Source: Carposina sasakii (lineage: Eukaryota; Arthropoda; Insecta; Lepidoptera; Carposinidae). Taken from it: a DNA stretch of 64,000 nucleotides. The stretch is from positions 5,828,001 to 5,892,000 of the forward strand of contig CP053148.1 in the NCBI GenBank assembly GCA_014607495.2. The letters run 5' to 3'. The notes below the pieces were generated by a model, which saw only the letters and a program-made list of their open reading frames with translations, had not been told where the DNA came from and did no database searches. Position numbers and translations under genes: made by a program. Below are positions 41,101 to 49,339 of this stretch, piece after piece; within the stretch, counting starts at the first letter, position 1; each line of letters starts with the position of its first letter.

Positions 41101-42245
41101 GCAGAAGCGGTATTCGACGTCGCTTCATTACAATAAATCCTACTGCCGACTGCACCACACAGGACGGCTTCGCCAAGAATTTTGTTTTAGCCAAACGCTC
41201 ACAAATTCACGTCTAATAATCTTTTGTATTATTTTCGTTTTCACGCCTTTTTGCCCATCGAATTCCTTGACGCGAAAATAACTCCTTATCGCGGCATTCT
41301 TTAAGTAGCCCAAAAAGAACGCCCTGAACGTTTTTGTATCGACTTAAATAACGTAGTTGTGTTTTTATTTTACCAAAACACGTTTTCTACCTTCAATATT
41401 CAGAAGGCCTGTACTTTAAAATAACATTCGTTTATGTCATCTATAAAATCTATAATGCATTATTCATTATTTAGATAGTAAAATAATCAGTACAGTTGTA
41501 ATCCGGGCTCCGCCCAGCTCTAATTCCATTCAATAGATCTAATTTAAATAATACAATGCAGGAATTGTTCTAAAGACAAATAAAAACTAATGTACAATGA
41601 GTATTGTTATTGGTGGCGTCAGAGGCGAGATCGTACGGCAGCCGGATGGTCCTTCGAGCCTGATAACAACGAGCGTGGGCGCGGAATCTCAATGGGTCTT
41701 CTTCATTCACAACACTACATTCACATTAAAACCGCTTTACTTTTTTTTTCGACGCCCTAATCTTTCCTCTTATCTCCATATCCTCACTCGCGTCCTCTGT
41801 TTCATTCAGTCGCAGGTCGCTCGGGTAACCTGTTTGACTTCTTTTTTCATTGACGGCGTACAAACTTTAGATGACCGCGGCTGAGGTCGAATTTTTATTT
41901 CTTTCACATTTTGGTTTTCCGGTCCGAGCGTTTCGTTAATAAATTCCCAGATAATGAGACTGAACGTTTCGTCACCTCATCCCGATTGGTTTGTTTTTTC
42001 TTTCTTTTTGGGATTATACGTGTGAACGCTGCGGCGGGCTGCGACACCGATAGAATCGAAACAGCCATCCGATGGACCTCCATTTTTGTTAATTTAAATA
42101 CCGTTAATGTTATTCTTCTGATAGAATTTCATAAATTTTAAAATTTTACTCTTGGAAAATTGGTTCATAGGCGCTAAAGATAATTTTAATTAATGAATTT
42201 ATAACAACAACCATATTACAAAACATTAATTCTTGTTTCAGGTAA
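7802..42245 (+). CDS. caup: Iroquois-class TALE homeobox transcription factor (araucan/caupolican type), 5' partial
   Basis: Assembled as join(7802..8170, 27057..27169, 31499..31815, 39822..40413, 42242..42245), 464 codons plus stop; every junction is GT-AG and phases agree. Numbering from the first visible residue: a Cys-rich conserved block with [15 protein letters not shown], then [12 protein letters not shown]; a TALE homeodomain at about 170-231 with the three-residue loop insertion PYP (194-196) and recognition helix [13 protein letters not shown] (218-230); an acidic run of five Asp at 241-245; the Iroquois-box region [19 protein letters not shown]; a [13 protein letters not shown] motif; and a C-terminal FKPFYKR. 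Iroquois proteins are nuclear DNA-binding regulators that pattern the insect body wall, eye and wing. [21 protein letters not shown] and [12 protein letters not shown] match caupolican as I recall it better than mirror. Non-dipteran insects usually have one ara/caup-type gene, so araucan is an equally valid name. The start codon is not in view. Confidence 0.93.
8301..8395. repeat. fragment of the GTTTCCAT foldback family
   Basis: Contains GCGACATCGCGCTTCCACAA followed by TGGAAATAATCC, the reverse-complement arm of the element at 6192-6309. It lies 130 bases beyond the exon's donor site. Confidence 0.5.
9880..9950. promoter_or_regulatory. possible insulator-type site pair (CTCF-like cores)
   Basis: CCGGTGGCGCCG at 9889-9900 and, on the other strand, AAGATGGCGCTGCG at 9931-9944 resemble the GGTGGCGC / GATGGCGC core of insect CTCF sites in opposite directions. 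Short motifs of this kind are common, so this is weak. Confidence 0.25.
12090..12144 (-). mobile_element. retroposon fragment (ATCACGCCTTTATCCC family)
   Basis: The minus strand reads ATAATCACGCCTTTATCCCT, then a GGGGTAGGCAGAGCACCAAG-type segment. The same word set occurs at 16198-16245 and 33906-34140 on the + strand, making three copies in the window. Confidence 0.7.
13453..13597. repeat. inverted repeat (MITE-like)
   Basis: Left end GCTTTCATACTATAGGGGCA and right end GTGTCCCTATAGTATGAAAGC are reverse complements with few mismatches and continue inward through CTCGAAAA/TTTTCGAA. Total 145 bases. Confidence 0.85.
14400..14465. mobile_element. retroposon remnant (GCCGACCCCAAAT tail)
   Basis: Contains GCGCCGACCCCAAATATGGG followed by GGGCAGGAAGATGAAGATGA, a 3'-end pattern that recurs across lepidopteran genomes. 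Boundaries are approximate; only the tail is present. Confidence 0.5.
14671..14785 (+). repeat. 19-bp tandem repeat (minisatellite)
   Basis: Unit CATGCAAGCAAGCGTGCAG starts at 14671, 14690 and 14709; the unit at 14728 carries substitutions, followed by two degraded units separated by CTAAATAAAG. The array creates artificial open frames on both strands, rich in Cys/Lys/Gln on + and Leu/Ala/Cys/His on -, which are not genes. Confidence 0.93.
14806..14995 (+). other. GC-rich exon-like block of unknown nature
   Basis: It follows CTTCTTTCACAG, which resembles a splice acceptor, and stays open for about 44 codons ([20 protein letters not shown] and onward) to a TAG at about 14937. No good donor is visible and no family is recognised. 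It could be conserved regulatory DNA, an old retroposed exon or a repeat fragment. Confidence 0.3.
15242..16197. mobile_element. non-autonomous DNA element with ~30-bp inverted ends
   Basis: Left end CATAGGGGAGGGTTTGCTAT followed by ATTGTACC; the right end GTACAATATAGCCAACTCTC followed by CCCTAC is its imperfect reverse complement. About 955 bases, AT-rich, no transposase. The words ATCGTACC and GTACGATTT recur inside (15285, 15957, 15982, 16005), suggesting subterminal motif repeats. Confidence 0.75.
16198..16245 (+). mobile_element. retroposon fragment (ATCACGCC family)
   Basis: ACATACATACATAAAAATCA then CGCCTCTTTCCCGGAGGGGT and AGGCAGAG; same family as 12090-12144 and 33906-34140. It abuts the right end of the 955-bp element. 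Confidence 0.65.
16246..20039. other. intronic DNA without recognised gene
   Basis: AT-rich intron sequence. Minor GC-richer patches at 17640-17800 and 17930-18060 give a 136-codon open frame at 17649-18059 with no recognisable domain; I do not call it a gene. Confidence 0.4.
20040..20470. promoter_or_regulatory. candidate intronic enhancer rich in homeodomain core sites
   Basis: A GC-rich block without a coding frame. It carries TAATTA cores at 20140 and 20201, several ATTGA/CTAATTG/CAATTGA variants, TTTATCGG and CATTAGG. Dense TAAT cores in a GC-rich frame inside a patterning-gene intron suggest a conserved enhancer. Conservation could not be tested. Confidence 0.4.
20870..21070. promoter_or_regulatory. 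GC-rich intronic block, possible regulatory element
   Basis: Unusually GC-rich for this intron. Open frames across it show no known domain, and I see no splice signals supporting an exon. Confidence 0.25.
22099..22159 (+). repeat. direct repeat copy 1 (with 22499-22561)
   Basis: CACCACCGATTTATGGACCG, TCAAATAACTTATCAC and AGTTTAATGAAATGAAACAA, ending ACGAG. Nearly identical in order and spacing to the segment 400 bases downstream. Confidence 0.85.
22499..22561 (+). repeat. direct repeat copy 2 (with 22099-22159)
   Basis: Shares TTTATG-ACCGTCAAATAA, TTATCAC and AGTTTAATG with copy 1, plus the end AAACGAG. Differs by one inserted C and a few substitutions. Both contain TTTATGG/TTTATGA and a GATAA core (minus strand), words used by Caudal/Hox-like and GATA factors. 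Confidence 0.85.
23961..24222. mobile_element. palindromic MITE, copy 1 of the CAGGGTGTAACA family
   Basis: Starts CAAGGTGTAACAAAAAGGGT and ends with the reverse complement ACACCCTG; GCGAAAAGCTATGTAAATAG on the left pairs with CTATTTGCATAGCTTTTCGC on the right, so nearly the whole 262-bp element can fold back. TA flanks each end, fitting Tc1/mariner-type insertion. No transposase. Confidence 0.92.
24223..25999. other. AT-rich intronic DNA, no gene
   Basis: Nothing coding recognised. A short GC-rich patch at about 24530-24650 stands out but shows no family similarity. Confidence 0.4.
26000..26440. promoter_or_regulatory. candidate enhancer near the intron's 3' part, with POU octamer
   Basis: Non-coding block with a perfect octamer ATGCAAAT at 26214-26221 and TTAATTAAAT near 26303, between very AT-rich flanks. 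Motif-based only. Confidence 0.3.
27057..27169 (+). CDS. caup: caup coding exon, pre-homeodomain linker
   Basis: 113 bases, 37 codons plus two bases. It follows the acceptor CTGTTTCAG and ends at a GTGAGT donor. It encodes [20 protein letters not shown] followed by a Tyr/Pro-rich DPTLAAYG segment. The join to the previous exon gives SPL-SNPY, and the two leftover bases GG plus A of the next exon give Gly before TAC, producing [15 protein letters not shown], the continuous order expected for this family. Too short to stand out as an independent ORF. Confidence 0.92.
27170..31498 (+). other. 4.3-kb caup intron
   Basis: GTGAGT to CAACAG. Mostly moderate-GC DNA with few recognisable repeats, notably 27600-28700 and 29980-30600. 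Low repeat density beside the homeodomain exon suggests constraint. Open frames within it (for example 30243-30590) have no recognisable domains. Confidence 0.75.
31499..31815 (+). CDS. caup: caup coding exon, TALE homeodomain
   Basis: 317 bases after the acceptor GTCAACAG. It encodes the entire TALE homeodomain: [18 protein letters not shown] in helix 1, NPYP in the extended loop, and [14 protein letters not shown] as recognition helix with the invariant Asn. An acidic [17 protein letters not shown] tail follows. The exon ends in phase 1 at AAAG followed by GTTTGT, a weaker donor than the others; past it the frame runs into unrelated residues, as expected of intron. The homeodomain is uninterrupted and all core residues are intact. 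Confidence 0.96.
33906..34140 (+). mobile_element. retroposon, longest copy of the ATCACGCCTTTATCCC family
   Basis: Starts with a CATACATACATA run, then ATAATCACGCCTTTATCCCT and GAGGTAGGCAGAGCACCAAG, and continues through GTGGTCAGCCCATCG to GAAGAGAAGCAGCTG. Non-coding; matches the shorter fragments at 12090 and 16198. Confidence 0.75.
34779..34959. repeat. inverted repeat (MITE-like foldback)
   Basis: TATTGGCTATCTTTTTTGAC on the left matches the reverse complement of GTCAAAAAAGATAGCCAATA on the right. The arms continue inward through TCATAGTGATTATCAC and AATTGAAACT to AACTGGAAG, about 70 bases per arm. Confidence 0.88.
37483..38202. mobile_element. 720-bp element with ~148-bp terminal inverted repeats
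   Basis: The left arm (37483 to about 37630) starts TTAGTAGTCGTTTCGCACGA and includes the perfect 14-base palindrome GGCACGATCGTGCC; the right arm (about 38055-38202) is its close reverse complement ending CGTGCGATACAACTACTAA. Inner arm segments CGCACGAATGAATTTTAATC and GCGTGCGAATCGACCC are also shared. The unique centre of about 420 bases carries no transposase. Confidence 0.93.
38770..39500. promoter_or_regulatory. moderate-GC intronic block upstream of the Iroquois-box exon
   Basis: Repeat-free, non-coding on both strands, GC-richer than its surroundings. Candidate enhancer by composition only. Confidence 0.25.
39822..40413 (+). CDS. caup: caup coding exon, Iroquois box and C-terminal region
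   Basis: 592 bases after the acceptor TGTCTTTACAG. The first two bases complete an Asp codon with the G that ends the homeodomain exon. It encodes an acidic/Lys segment, the Iroquois-box region [19 protein letters not shown] followed by CKTPPP, an Ala/Gly/Tyr-rich low-complexity region, [17 protein letters not shown], a His/Gln/Asn-rich stretch and terminal AFKPFYKR. The donor is AAAAG followed by GTAAAA. Unspliced, the next in-frame codons are AGG TAA, so the protein would end here with the same last residue as after splicing. Confidence 0.93.
40414..42241 (+). other. 1.8-kb terminal caup intron at the stop codon
   Basis: GTAAAA to TTTCAG. It separates the second and third bases of the last Arg codon. 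No exon seen inside. If retained, translation stops at 40415-40417 with no change in the protein. Confidence 0.6.
42242..42245 (+). CDS. caup: caup terminal exon, last base of Arg codon plus TAA stop
   Basis: The acceptor TTCTTGTTTCAG ends at 42241. The exon begins GTAAAG: its G completes AG|G (Arg) and TAA stops translation, so coding content is four bases and the rest is 3' UTR. A different phase would give a short open tail ([16 protein letters not shown]), but the phase set by the 40413 donor does not allow it. Depends on this acceptor being used; not proven without transcripts. Confidence 0.6.
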
Positions 42246-43510
42246 AGTATGTGAAACCTGGGTCGCTGGACTGCAAACCTTGAGCCCCTAAAGACTGTCG
42301 TACCACAGTGGCACAGTGTTTCCGCTCGCCTACTTCTAAGTACAGTTATCGTAGGGAGTAAGTACCTCTAGAATGGCTGACTATAATACAGATGACGATC
42401 GTAGTTTGTAAAATGGTTTGATACGTTTATTTGTATATCGCATAATGTACTTTATAAAATTCTAAAATGCACAGTTATTATAATGTGAAATAAATGTACT
42501 TAATTTTTCTTTTTAACATGTCGACGGTTGTATTTGAAAACGAAATATTGTAATAAAAAAATCAATATTGCTCAGTATTTTTATAGATTTAAGTGTGTTA
42601 TGGAGAATGATACCCAAATTATTTATAATAGAATCAAATCAAAAGCGCAATTATGTGTATAATTAACATTTAGTCGGTCTTAGTAAGTTATTGTAAATTT
42701 TGATGTGACGTAGTGTGGGACCTTAAGGAAAATTTTATATTTATGTATTACATTTCTTTATCTAAGTTCTTCCATTTTAGTAAGTTTCGTTAAATCGGTT
42801 CTGTGTAAGTAATGAATCTGTTCGGTGCCAGAATTACTTTTCATTAGGTTTAAGTAAGATGGATTCTTGACAATGATAAGCTACAGTTTCGTGTTCATTT
42901 ATTTTGTTGGAAACTAAATGAATATAATATTACTGACCGTCGATTTGGTTATTGTTGTTGTCCTTGTATATAAAATGTTTTGTAGATTTTCTATGTTTAG
43001 TTTCAGATGAAGTGTACAAAGTAACAAGTACGGTCTCAGTAAATTCGACGCTGGTCATAAACACGTCGAAGTAAACTTTATAAATATTGTTTAAAAGTAT
43101 TATTAGAATACAATGTATATAAATATATTTCTAAATAATATTTTTTATTTTTATCGTTCGCAGATTTGAATTGAGTATTTTAAATACTGTCCTTGTCTTT
43201 TTTGTTGAATGTTGGAATTTAGTCATGCGGGTAAGTTAAGGACTAAATAAGTAGTTAAATCGCAATTATAATAAACTAAAAACATTGATCATGTCATGTT
43301 AATAAGACAATCTCAGCCATTTATTTTGTAAATAATAGAAAATGTGGCAAAACACGATGTTGGAGAGTCTTTTATGGAATTATTGTCATTCTCTGACCAT
43401 TTTTTGTGTAGAGAGAAGGCCCCATGGCACGATCCGTGGTGTACATTTTTGGTGGTCGTAAATTATTTTGTATAATCTTAAATCAAAGCAATAAAGTTCA
43501 ATGTTGAATA
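42246..43510 (+). other. 3' untranslated region of caup (end uncertain)
   Basis: AT-rich DNA after the stop codon with no coding sequence. Candidate AATAAA signals are at 42489, 42552 and 43490, the last used here as a provisional end; the UTR could reach about 44240. A Pumilio-like TGTAAATA is at 43327-43334. I see no clear MITE or SINE between 42246 and about 44500, unlike the flanks, which fits conserved transcribed UTR. Confidence 0.45.
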
Positions 43511-44535
43511 GATAATCATAACTGAACGAACAGCGGGGCGTCCCGATGAAGACCGTTGACTCCAATAAACCGTCGATGCTCTTAGCCATTATTTAAACCG
43601 TTAAAAATATATGTTTGAACAGTCGTATGGAATATTAATTTGTATTATGACAGTTTAGTTGTTTTCTTATAATTTGATGTAATATTTATTTTAACCAGAG
43701 TGTCAGAATTTAGTCAATGATGTCTTTCGACGAGATCATTCAAATATAATAGGTGGGATATGTCAGAAAGTTTATGTTGATGATTTGTCGTAGTACATTT
43801 TAACTAATTTTATTGTTTTAAGCAATTTGTTCTTATTTTAATCAAATACTGGAAACATCGATGGTATCGATATCTAAAATCTTAAAAAAAAAAACATCGA
43901 CTGGCTTAGATATATTAGATAATTTATTCATTTTCTAACTATTAAGCAAGATAGTTTAGCCGTATAAGCCGATAATGTTGATTTCTCAAAGATTTTCTTT
44001 ACATAAGCCATATTTCCCCTTCGGTCAGATAAAATGTTTTTAAAAAGGTTGGAGTCGTCTTCAAGCCATTGTCCTTATTCGAATTTTGTACTAAATTAAG
44101 TACACATAGACAAAAAGAAAATAATGTGACCAAATCGAATACATTCGCTTAATATTAATGTTCTATATAGATATTTATAGAATATGTATCTATTTAATTA
44201 TGAGTAAAATTATGTAACGATTGTAATTAAATCTTTATTTCAAAGAGTCACGTTTTATTTGCTCTCTTTATGCTATTTGGCACTGTTGTCTATATTAAGG
44301 AAGGGGTGGTTTAAAAGTATTTTAAAATATCTATATATTTTATAATATATAATAACTTATACTCCATGCTATAACCCGCAAGGATATTGTTGATCGTTTC
44401 ATCATTAAACATTGTGCTGAGGGATTCAGCTTTATTTACCGAGATTTGGCTAGTGTATAGCTATCGGGATGAAAAAATAACGTTGCCAAAAACGTAATTT
44501 AAAAGAAATTGTAAAATTCGTCATCCGAGTTAAGT

Positions 44536-44602
44536 GCCCCGATAGCTCAGTTGATAGAGCGATGCACGGAATGCGAGTGGTTGTGAGTTCAAATCACACT
44601 CT
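44536..44602 (+). mobile_element. tRNA-like SINE head or tRNA pseudogene
   Basis: GCCCCGATAGCTCAGTTGAT forms the 5' acceptor and D arm (GCTC/GAGC), and TGTGAGTTCAAATCACA a perfect five-base T stem and loop. The 3' acceptor strand that should pair with GCCCCGA is missing and the anticodon stem is poor, so it is not a functional tRNA. Confidence 0.75.
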
Positions 44603-44844
44603 TATTAATATTTTATAGGACTTATTTTAAAATGTAATGCTCTATATGCCAGCATTTTTCACGTGACGAAATGTGAGTATGACACTTATTTACAAATCTT
44701 ATGAAATGCCTGATTTGTACTGATTAGGTACTATGAACTATTAAATCAGGATGGTTATTATTTTGGAAAAGAGACGGAAAAGCAGGAAATCCTCTAGATC
44801 CCATGATGGAAACAATTCTTTAATGACCATGTAAACTGGAATAG

Positions 44845-44945
44845 TACTGTTTAAAAATGACATTTGACAGAATAATGTGTAGAATATATTAGGTAACTAT
44901 GCCAAATTTAGACAATGTTTAGCTTGACCCTTGTTTAAATTCTTA
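44845..44945 (+). repeat. degraded copy of the TGACATTTGACAG MITE
   Basis: Shares ACTGTTTAAAAATGACATTT, GACAG, AATTTAGACAATGTTTA and TGTTTAAATTCTT with the element at 47799-47933, but the GTTATTACAAAA ends are lost. Confidence 0.6.
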
Positions 44946-47387
44946 AAATCCAAATTATACATTATGGTTGGTAAGTGAAGATAAATGGTATTTAAGATTT
45001 GATGGTAGGTTACAAACCATCGAAGGTTATGTTCAAGACTGATGTGATATGATGTTCATGTTTAAGTCAATGAGATGCAGACGTCAATGATAGGAGCACT
45101 ATTAAATAATTAATTAAATTACGAGCCCAGAGATTGTTATTAAGTATGACAAAATAATATAAGAATTTAGATGGCCTAAATTTATGGATTTCATACTTAT
45201 CTACCTACACTGGCTATGCTTCCAAAAACGGGCAATGAAAACTGCAGGACTACAAAGGATATCCTGCAGACACGCTTAGCATGGAAGGGTGATCATGACA
45301 AGTTGTCTGCTCAGATGCCTGAGAGAATACTCGAGTTCATCAGTCGACTCTTATAACATGCACGGAAGGAGATGCAGCTGATGTAGTGAGGCCCCGGAGA
45401 GTAAATAATTTATGAATGCATAATAACAGAATGTTTATATTTATATCTCACATGATTGTTAGATCAAACTACCTTTACTATTACCATTTTGACTGGTATT
45501 TTTGATATCTAGTCCCTCCACATATGTATTCTTTTGATAGATTTGATAGATTTTGATAGATAGTCCCTCTATATTTTCTTTGGGCTACCAGTGTGTAGGT
45601 AGGTACCTAGTTTTACAACAGCATCGAGGAAATAGTCGCACGCATAATCATATCTGTAGGTATGTGAAACGAAAATAATTTGTTTGATGTAAGTAGGTTA
45701 GGTCTATAGAATGGTACTAAAAGTGAGGTGGTTATTGGTAATGATGCAGTAGGTAAGTGGGGAGGTTCATAAAGCTCTAATTCTAGATGAATCAGACATT
45801 CTGTTATATACCCGTCCGTCTAGCTATCCATAATTAAATTCTTAGATGAACCTAAACACTCGAAAACAATAAATAAAAAAACGTTTTTTGTGATATATGT
45901 ACCTACACCCACTGGATTCTTTATGTGTTTCCAAAATGTGGGCGTTGGGAAATGTTTTTTAACCGTCTCCGATTCTTAACTGATACAGTTTTAGCAAAAT
46001 CTCTGGAACTATCGCGAAGTTTTAACACAGCTTTAACTATTCTGCAACAGGCTTTAAGTAGGTACTCGACCATCAACAGCTACGTTTAATCACTACTAAA
46101 CCAGCCAATGGGCATTAAAAAGAAATCGACTTAACCAAATAGCTCAAGCTTCGAGATTGTGCAAACAAAAAGGAAAAAAACGTCAATAATGAGAATAAAG
46201 TCGGTCCAGGAGGGTTCCTCCCCTTCCTCTCAACCCTTAAACAATGGTTAAGGACTAATAAAAGAACCACTTTTTTGTTCCAAGTACTTAAAAATAGGGG
46301 GTTCGTTCGCAGTTTAGTGTTAATTTAGATTAATTAAATAGCGCTGAGATTCTCTATGGGTCTTTAATAATTTAATTAATTAAAAAATATTACAACTCAA
46401 GAATAAACTACCTAAGTACCTAATCTTTGATCAAGTTTTTATATCTACTTACCTATCTGATATAATAATTACGTAGTAGATAAGTACCTACTTAGGTACC
46501 CATCGTGGTCACCATGGTCAAATCCCCCTATGGCAGTAGCCTTGTGTGACGTCCTGGGGGAAGGCCTACGTCCAGCAGTGGACTGCAATAGACTAATGTG
46601 ACCTAGGTAGATCTCTGCCAAGAGAAAATTTAATTCTACCTAATTATTATATTATCATACTTCTTAACTACATGATTAAAAAATAAAAGAAAACATCTGA
46701 AGGTTTGTGCGTTTATTAATTAGTCTACTTGACACTTTGGATCAGTGATCTGCTGAGGTATACCTACCTATACATAATGAAAGCCTCAATGTAAATAATT
46801 ACGTACTCATTCCAAACAATTTTATTAATGTGGAACCAATTTCAAATAACAATAAACGAACTAATCAAGCTATACGAATCAATACTAGAGCAAAATCGCT
46901 CTTGTGCTTACCAAAAATGCGCAATCTAGACCTTGTTGCCTGCCAATAAGGGTGGTGATAGGCAACAAGTTCGCCTACTTACGTTATTTATATTGTAGAT
47001 CAAATAAACCAGGTATAGCCTAATAAAACTGTAATAAAATACAGCACAATATGTCAACGAATAATACCTACGGCTCGGATGGACCGAATACTAAACTAAA
47101 TTAATGGCGAGTAAAACTGTTGGCAATCGAGATGGTTAATTTAATTAACTTAGCAAATATATTATGTTGGTAAAGGATGTCCTATAACATGCAATTTTAA
47201 TAAAAAAAGGACATTTTTACTATTAGCACGATCTAATGAACGACCTACATATTTGAACACTTACTTACATATTTAAAGTAGATAGGATTATGTAAGAATA
47301 GTGACTTAGAACCTTTACTTTTTAAAAACTTAATAAATGATGGCCGATGGCCTTTATGATTTTATGATTTTTTAAATATATTTTATA
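44946..47387. other. intergenic DNA downstream of caup, no gene
   Basis: AT-rich with interspersed TAGGTACCTACC-like words. A segment at 45220-45400 looks like degraded repeat, and a retroposon 3' end is at 46536-46600. No coding frame. Confidence 0.45.
46536..46600 (+). mobile_element. retroposon 3'-end remnant
   Basis: CCTGGGGGAAGGCCTACGTC followed by CAGCAGTGGACTGCAATAGA is the familiar 3'-terminal pattern of a non-LTR element common in Lepidoptera. Only the tail is present. Confidence 0.7.
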
Positions 47388-47645
47388 CAGGGTGTAACAG
47401 AAAGGGTATGTTAAGCGAAAAGCTATGTAAATAGCCCACTATAGAGATCCTATTTCCAAAAATTCAGACTCAAATTCACATTTTTATTTTTCCAGATAGT
47501 ATGAAGAATTCCGAAACAACTCTGGAATGTCCATACAATCTTGAAAAATAAAAATGTGATTTCGAGTCTCAAACTTTGGAAATAGGATCTCTATAGTAGG
47601 CTATTTACATAGCTTTTCGTTTAACATACCTTTCTGTTACACCCT
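47388..47645. mobile_element. palindromic MITE, copy 2 of the CAGGGTGTAACA family
   Basis: CAGGGTGTAACAGAAAGGGT to TACACCCTG; 258 bases, flanked by TA. GAAAAGCTATGTAAATAG pairs with CTATTTACATAGCTTTTC. Arms also share GGATCTCTATAG in opposite orientation. Confidence 0.93.
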
Positions 47646-47798
47646 GTATATTTTTATTTATGACCTAGCATTTTTGATTTCGTTTAGTTTTAATAATTAA
47701 AACAAACATTTTCTTTCTGTTAGAGAAAATTATAGTAGGTACCTACTGACGTACTTCTTAATACGAACATCTTAAGTACATATAATAAACATTATCGA

Positions 47799-47933
47799 CG
47801 TTATTACAAAACCGTTTCTAAAGATAGCAACTGTTTAAAATGACATTTGACAGCAAAATGTGTGGAATACCTATCCGTGAAATTTAGACAAAGTTTAACT
47901 TAAGCAATGTTTAAATTCTTTTGTAATAACACG
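47799..47933 (+). mobile_element. short MITE with GTTATTACAAAA ends, copy A
   Basis: Left end CGTTATTACAAAA, right end TTTTGTAATAACACG; contains TGACATTTGACAGCAAAATG. Same family as 48979-49106 in the opposite orientation and 44845-44945. Confidence 0.8.
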
Positions 47934-48978
47934 GTATACCTATCTATCTAAAGTAACTATACCTATATGACCAGCATAAAACGAAAGCTTTGAAAAACTC
48001 CTCGAAGAGAAATCCAAGTTTCCACGCTGTTCGAACAGATGGCACTGGGCGGTTCGTTTTCTTTACTACGAGCTATAATTAACTACTTTGTTAAAAAAAA
48101 TATATATCTTACATGTTTATTTTACTTTGGGTATTATTGCTGACAACCAATTATTTCAAAGTTTGTAGGTGAGGTTGACCTGCACCTGTAGATAAATCCT
48201 AATAAAATAGTTGGTACCTACCTACCTACATAAATAAATTTAGGAATAATTTACTCGATTGGCGAACTTGCATCTACTAGGTAATACGAGTGCAAAACAG
48301 GCATGTCTTACAAAATTTCTAAATATTTAATCAATTGAATAACTACTAACAACTAATTTCAATAACCGATCTCGAGAGATTTTTTGCACATTTCAAATTT
48401 AATCTTCATTTTTTTTCATACAAAATTTCAAATTTGAAAAATCCGAGATTTCGCATAATCTCTAGTATTGAGATTGGCCGTAAATGTATTCATTTACTGA
48501 AGTCTCCGAACAAACCAACGTATCTGTATCTACAAACAACTTAAAAATTAAAAACAAATTTGTTACTCTACCTGCTCCACTCAACTCTGAGTGAGCCCTA
48601 TAACCCTTCGGAGCTAAGTAAGTAGGTACTTAACATGTTGTGGCCACAACAAAATCTTGGTCTCGTGTGTTTAAACCCAAATATTTTATTCACCGATTTT
48701 CGCGACGTAACAAACAGCTATGGTTTAGTTAGTGAAATCACTTTATAATTATGTACCTATGTTATAGCAACCGCATTAAGTAGGAAAATTATATGATTAA
48801 AGAGACTTTTTCCGGGGGTAAAAACTCATAGTTTTTCTAAGATTGTATCAGTAGAATTTACACAGAAAAAAACGAATACGTCAAACGAAACCTCACATTA
48901 TGTCAGACCTAGAAGCTTTTCATTTAAACCTGTATCATTAATGTAAAGAACATAGTACATCTAACATTAGATACTATC

Positions 48979-49106
48979 CGTGTTATTACAAAATCATTTA
49001 AAAAAAATTTAAGCTATGTACATACATATATGCCGTACATTTTGCTGTCAAATGTCATATTTAGATCGAGTCTAACTTTAGGCGCTCTTTTGTAATAACA
49101 CCGTGT
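48979..49106 (-). mobile_element. short MITE with GTTATTACAAAA ends, copy B
   Basis: Left end CGTGTTATTACAAAA, right end TTTTGTAATAACACCGTG; contains CATTTTGCTGTCAAATGTCA, the reverse complement of the internal word of copy A. Confidence 0.8.
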
Positions 49107-49339
49107 ATGTTTTTAAAAAGTGTCATTAGCAGCATTAACCTAAAATTTAATACCTACCCCTAGTACAAAACTTACCTACCTACTCATATACTTTGAAACA
49201 ATTTGAACACTTTAACAAAGTAACATGAAACATTAACATCAAATTACTTTCTAAAAACCTTTCACTCATTATGGTTGTTAAGTACTTTCACACCTGTATG
49301 AACTAAACACCTGCCCTGCCTAAGGTCTCGAACCTAATC

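Noticed and set aside
44536..44602. A functional tRNA gene
   Set aside because: D and T arms are good, but the 3' acceptor strand is absent and the anticodon stem pairs poorly.
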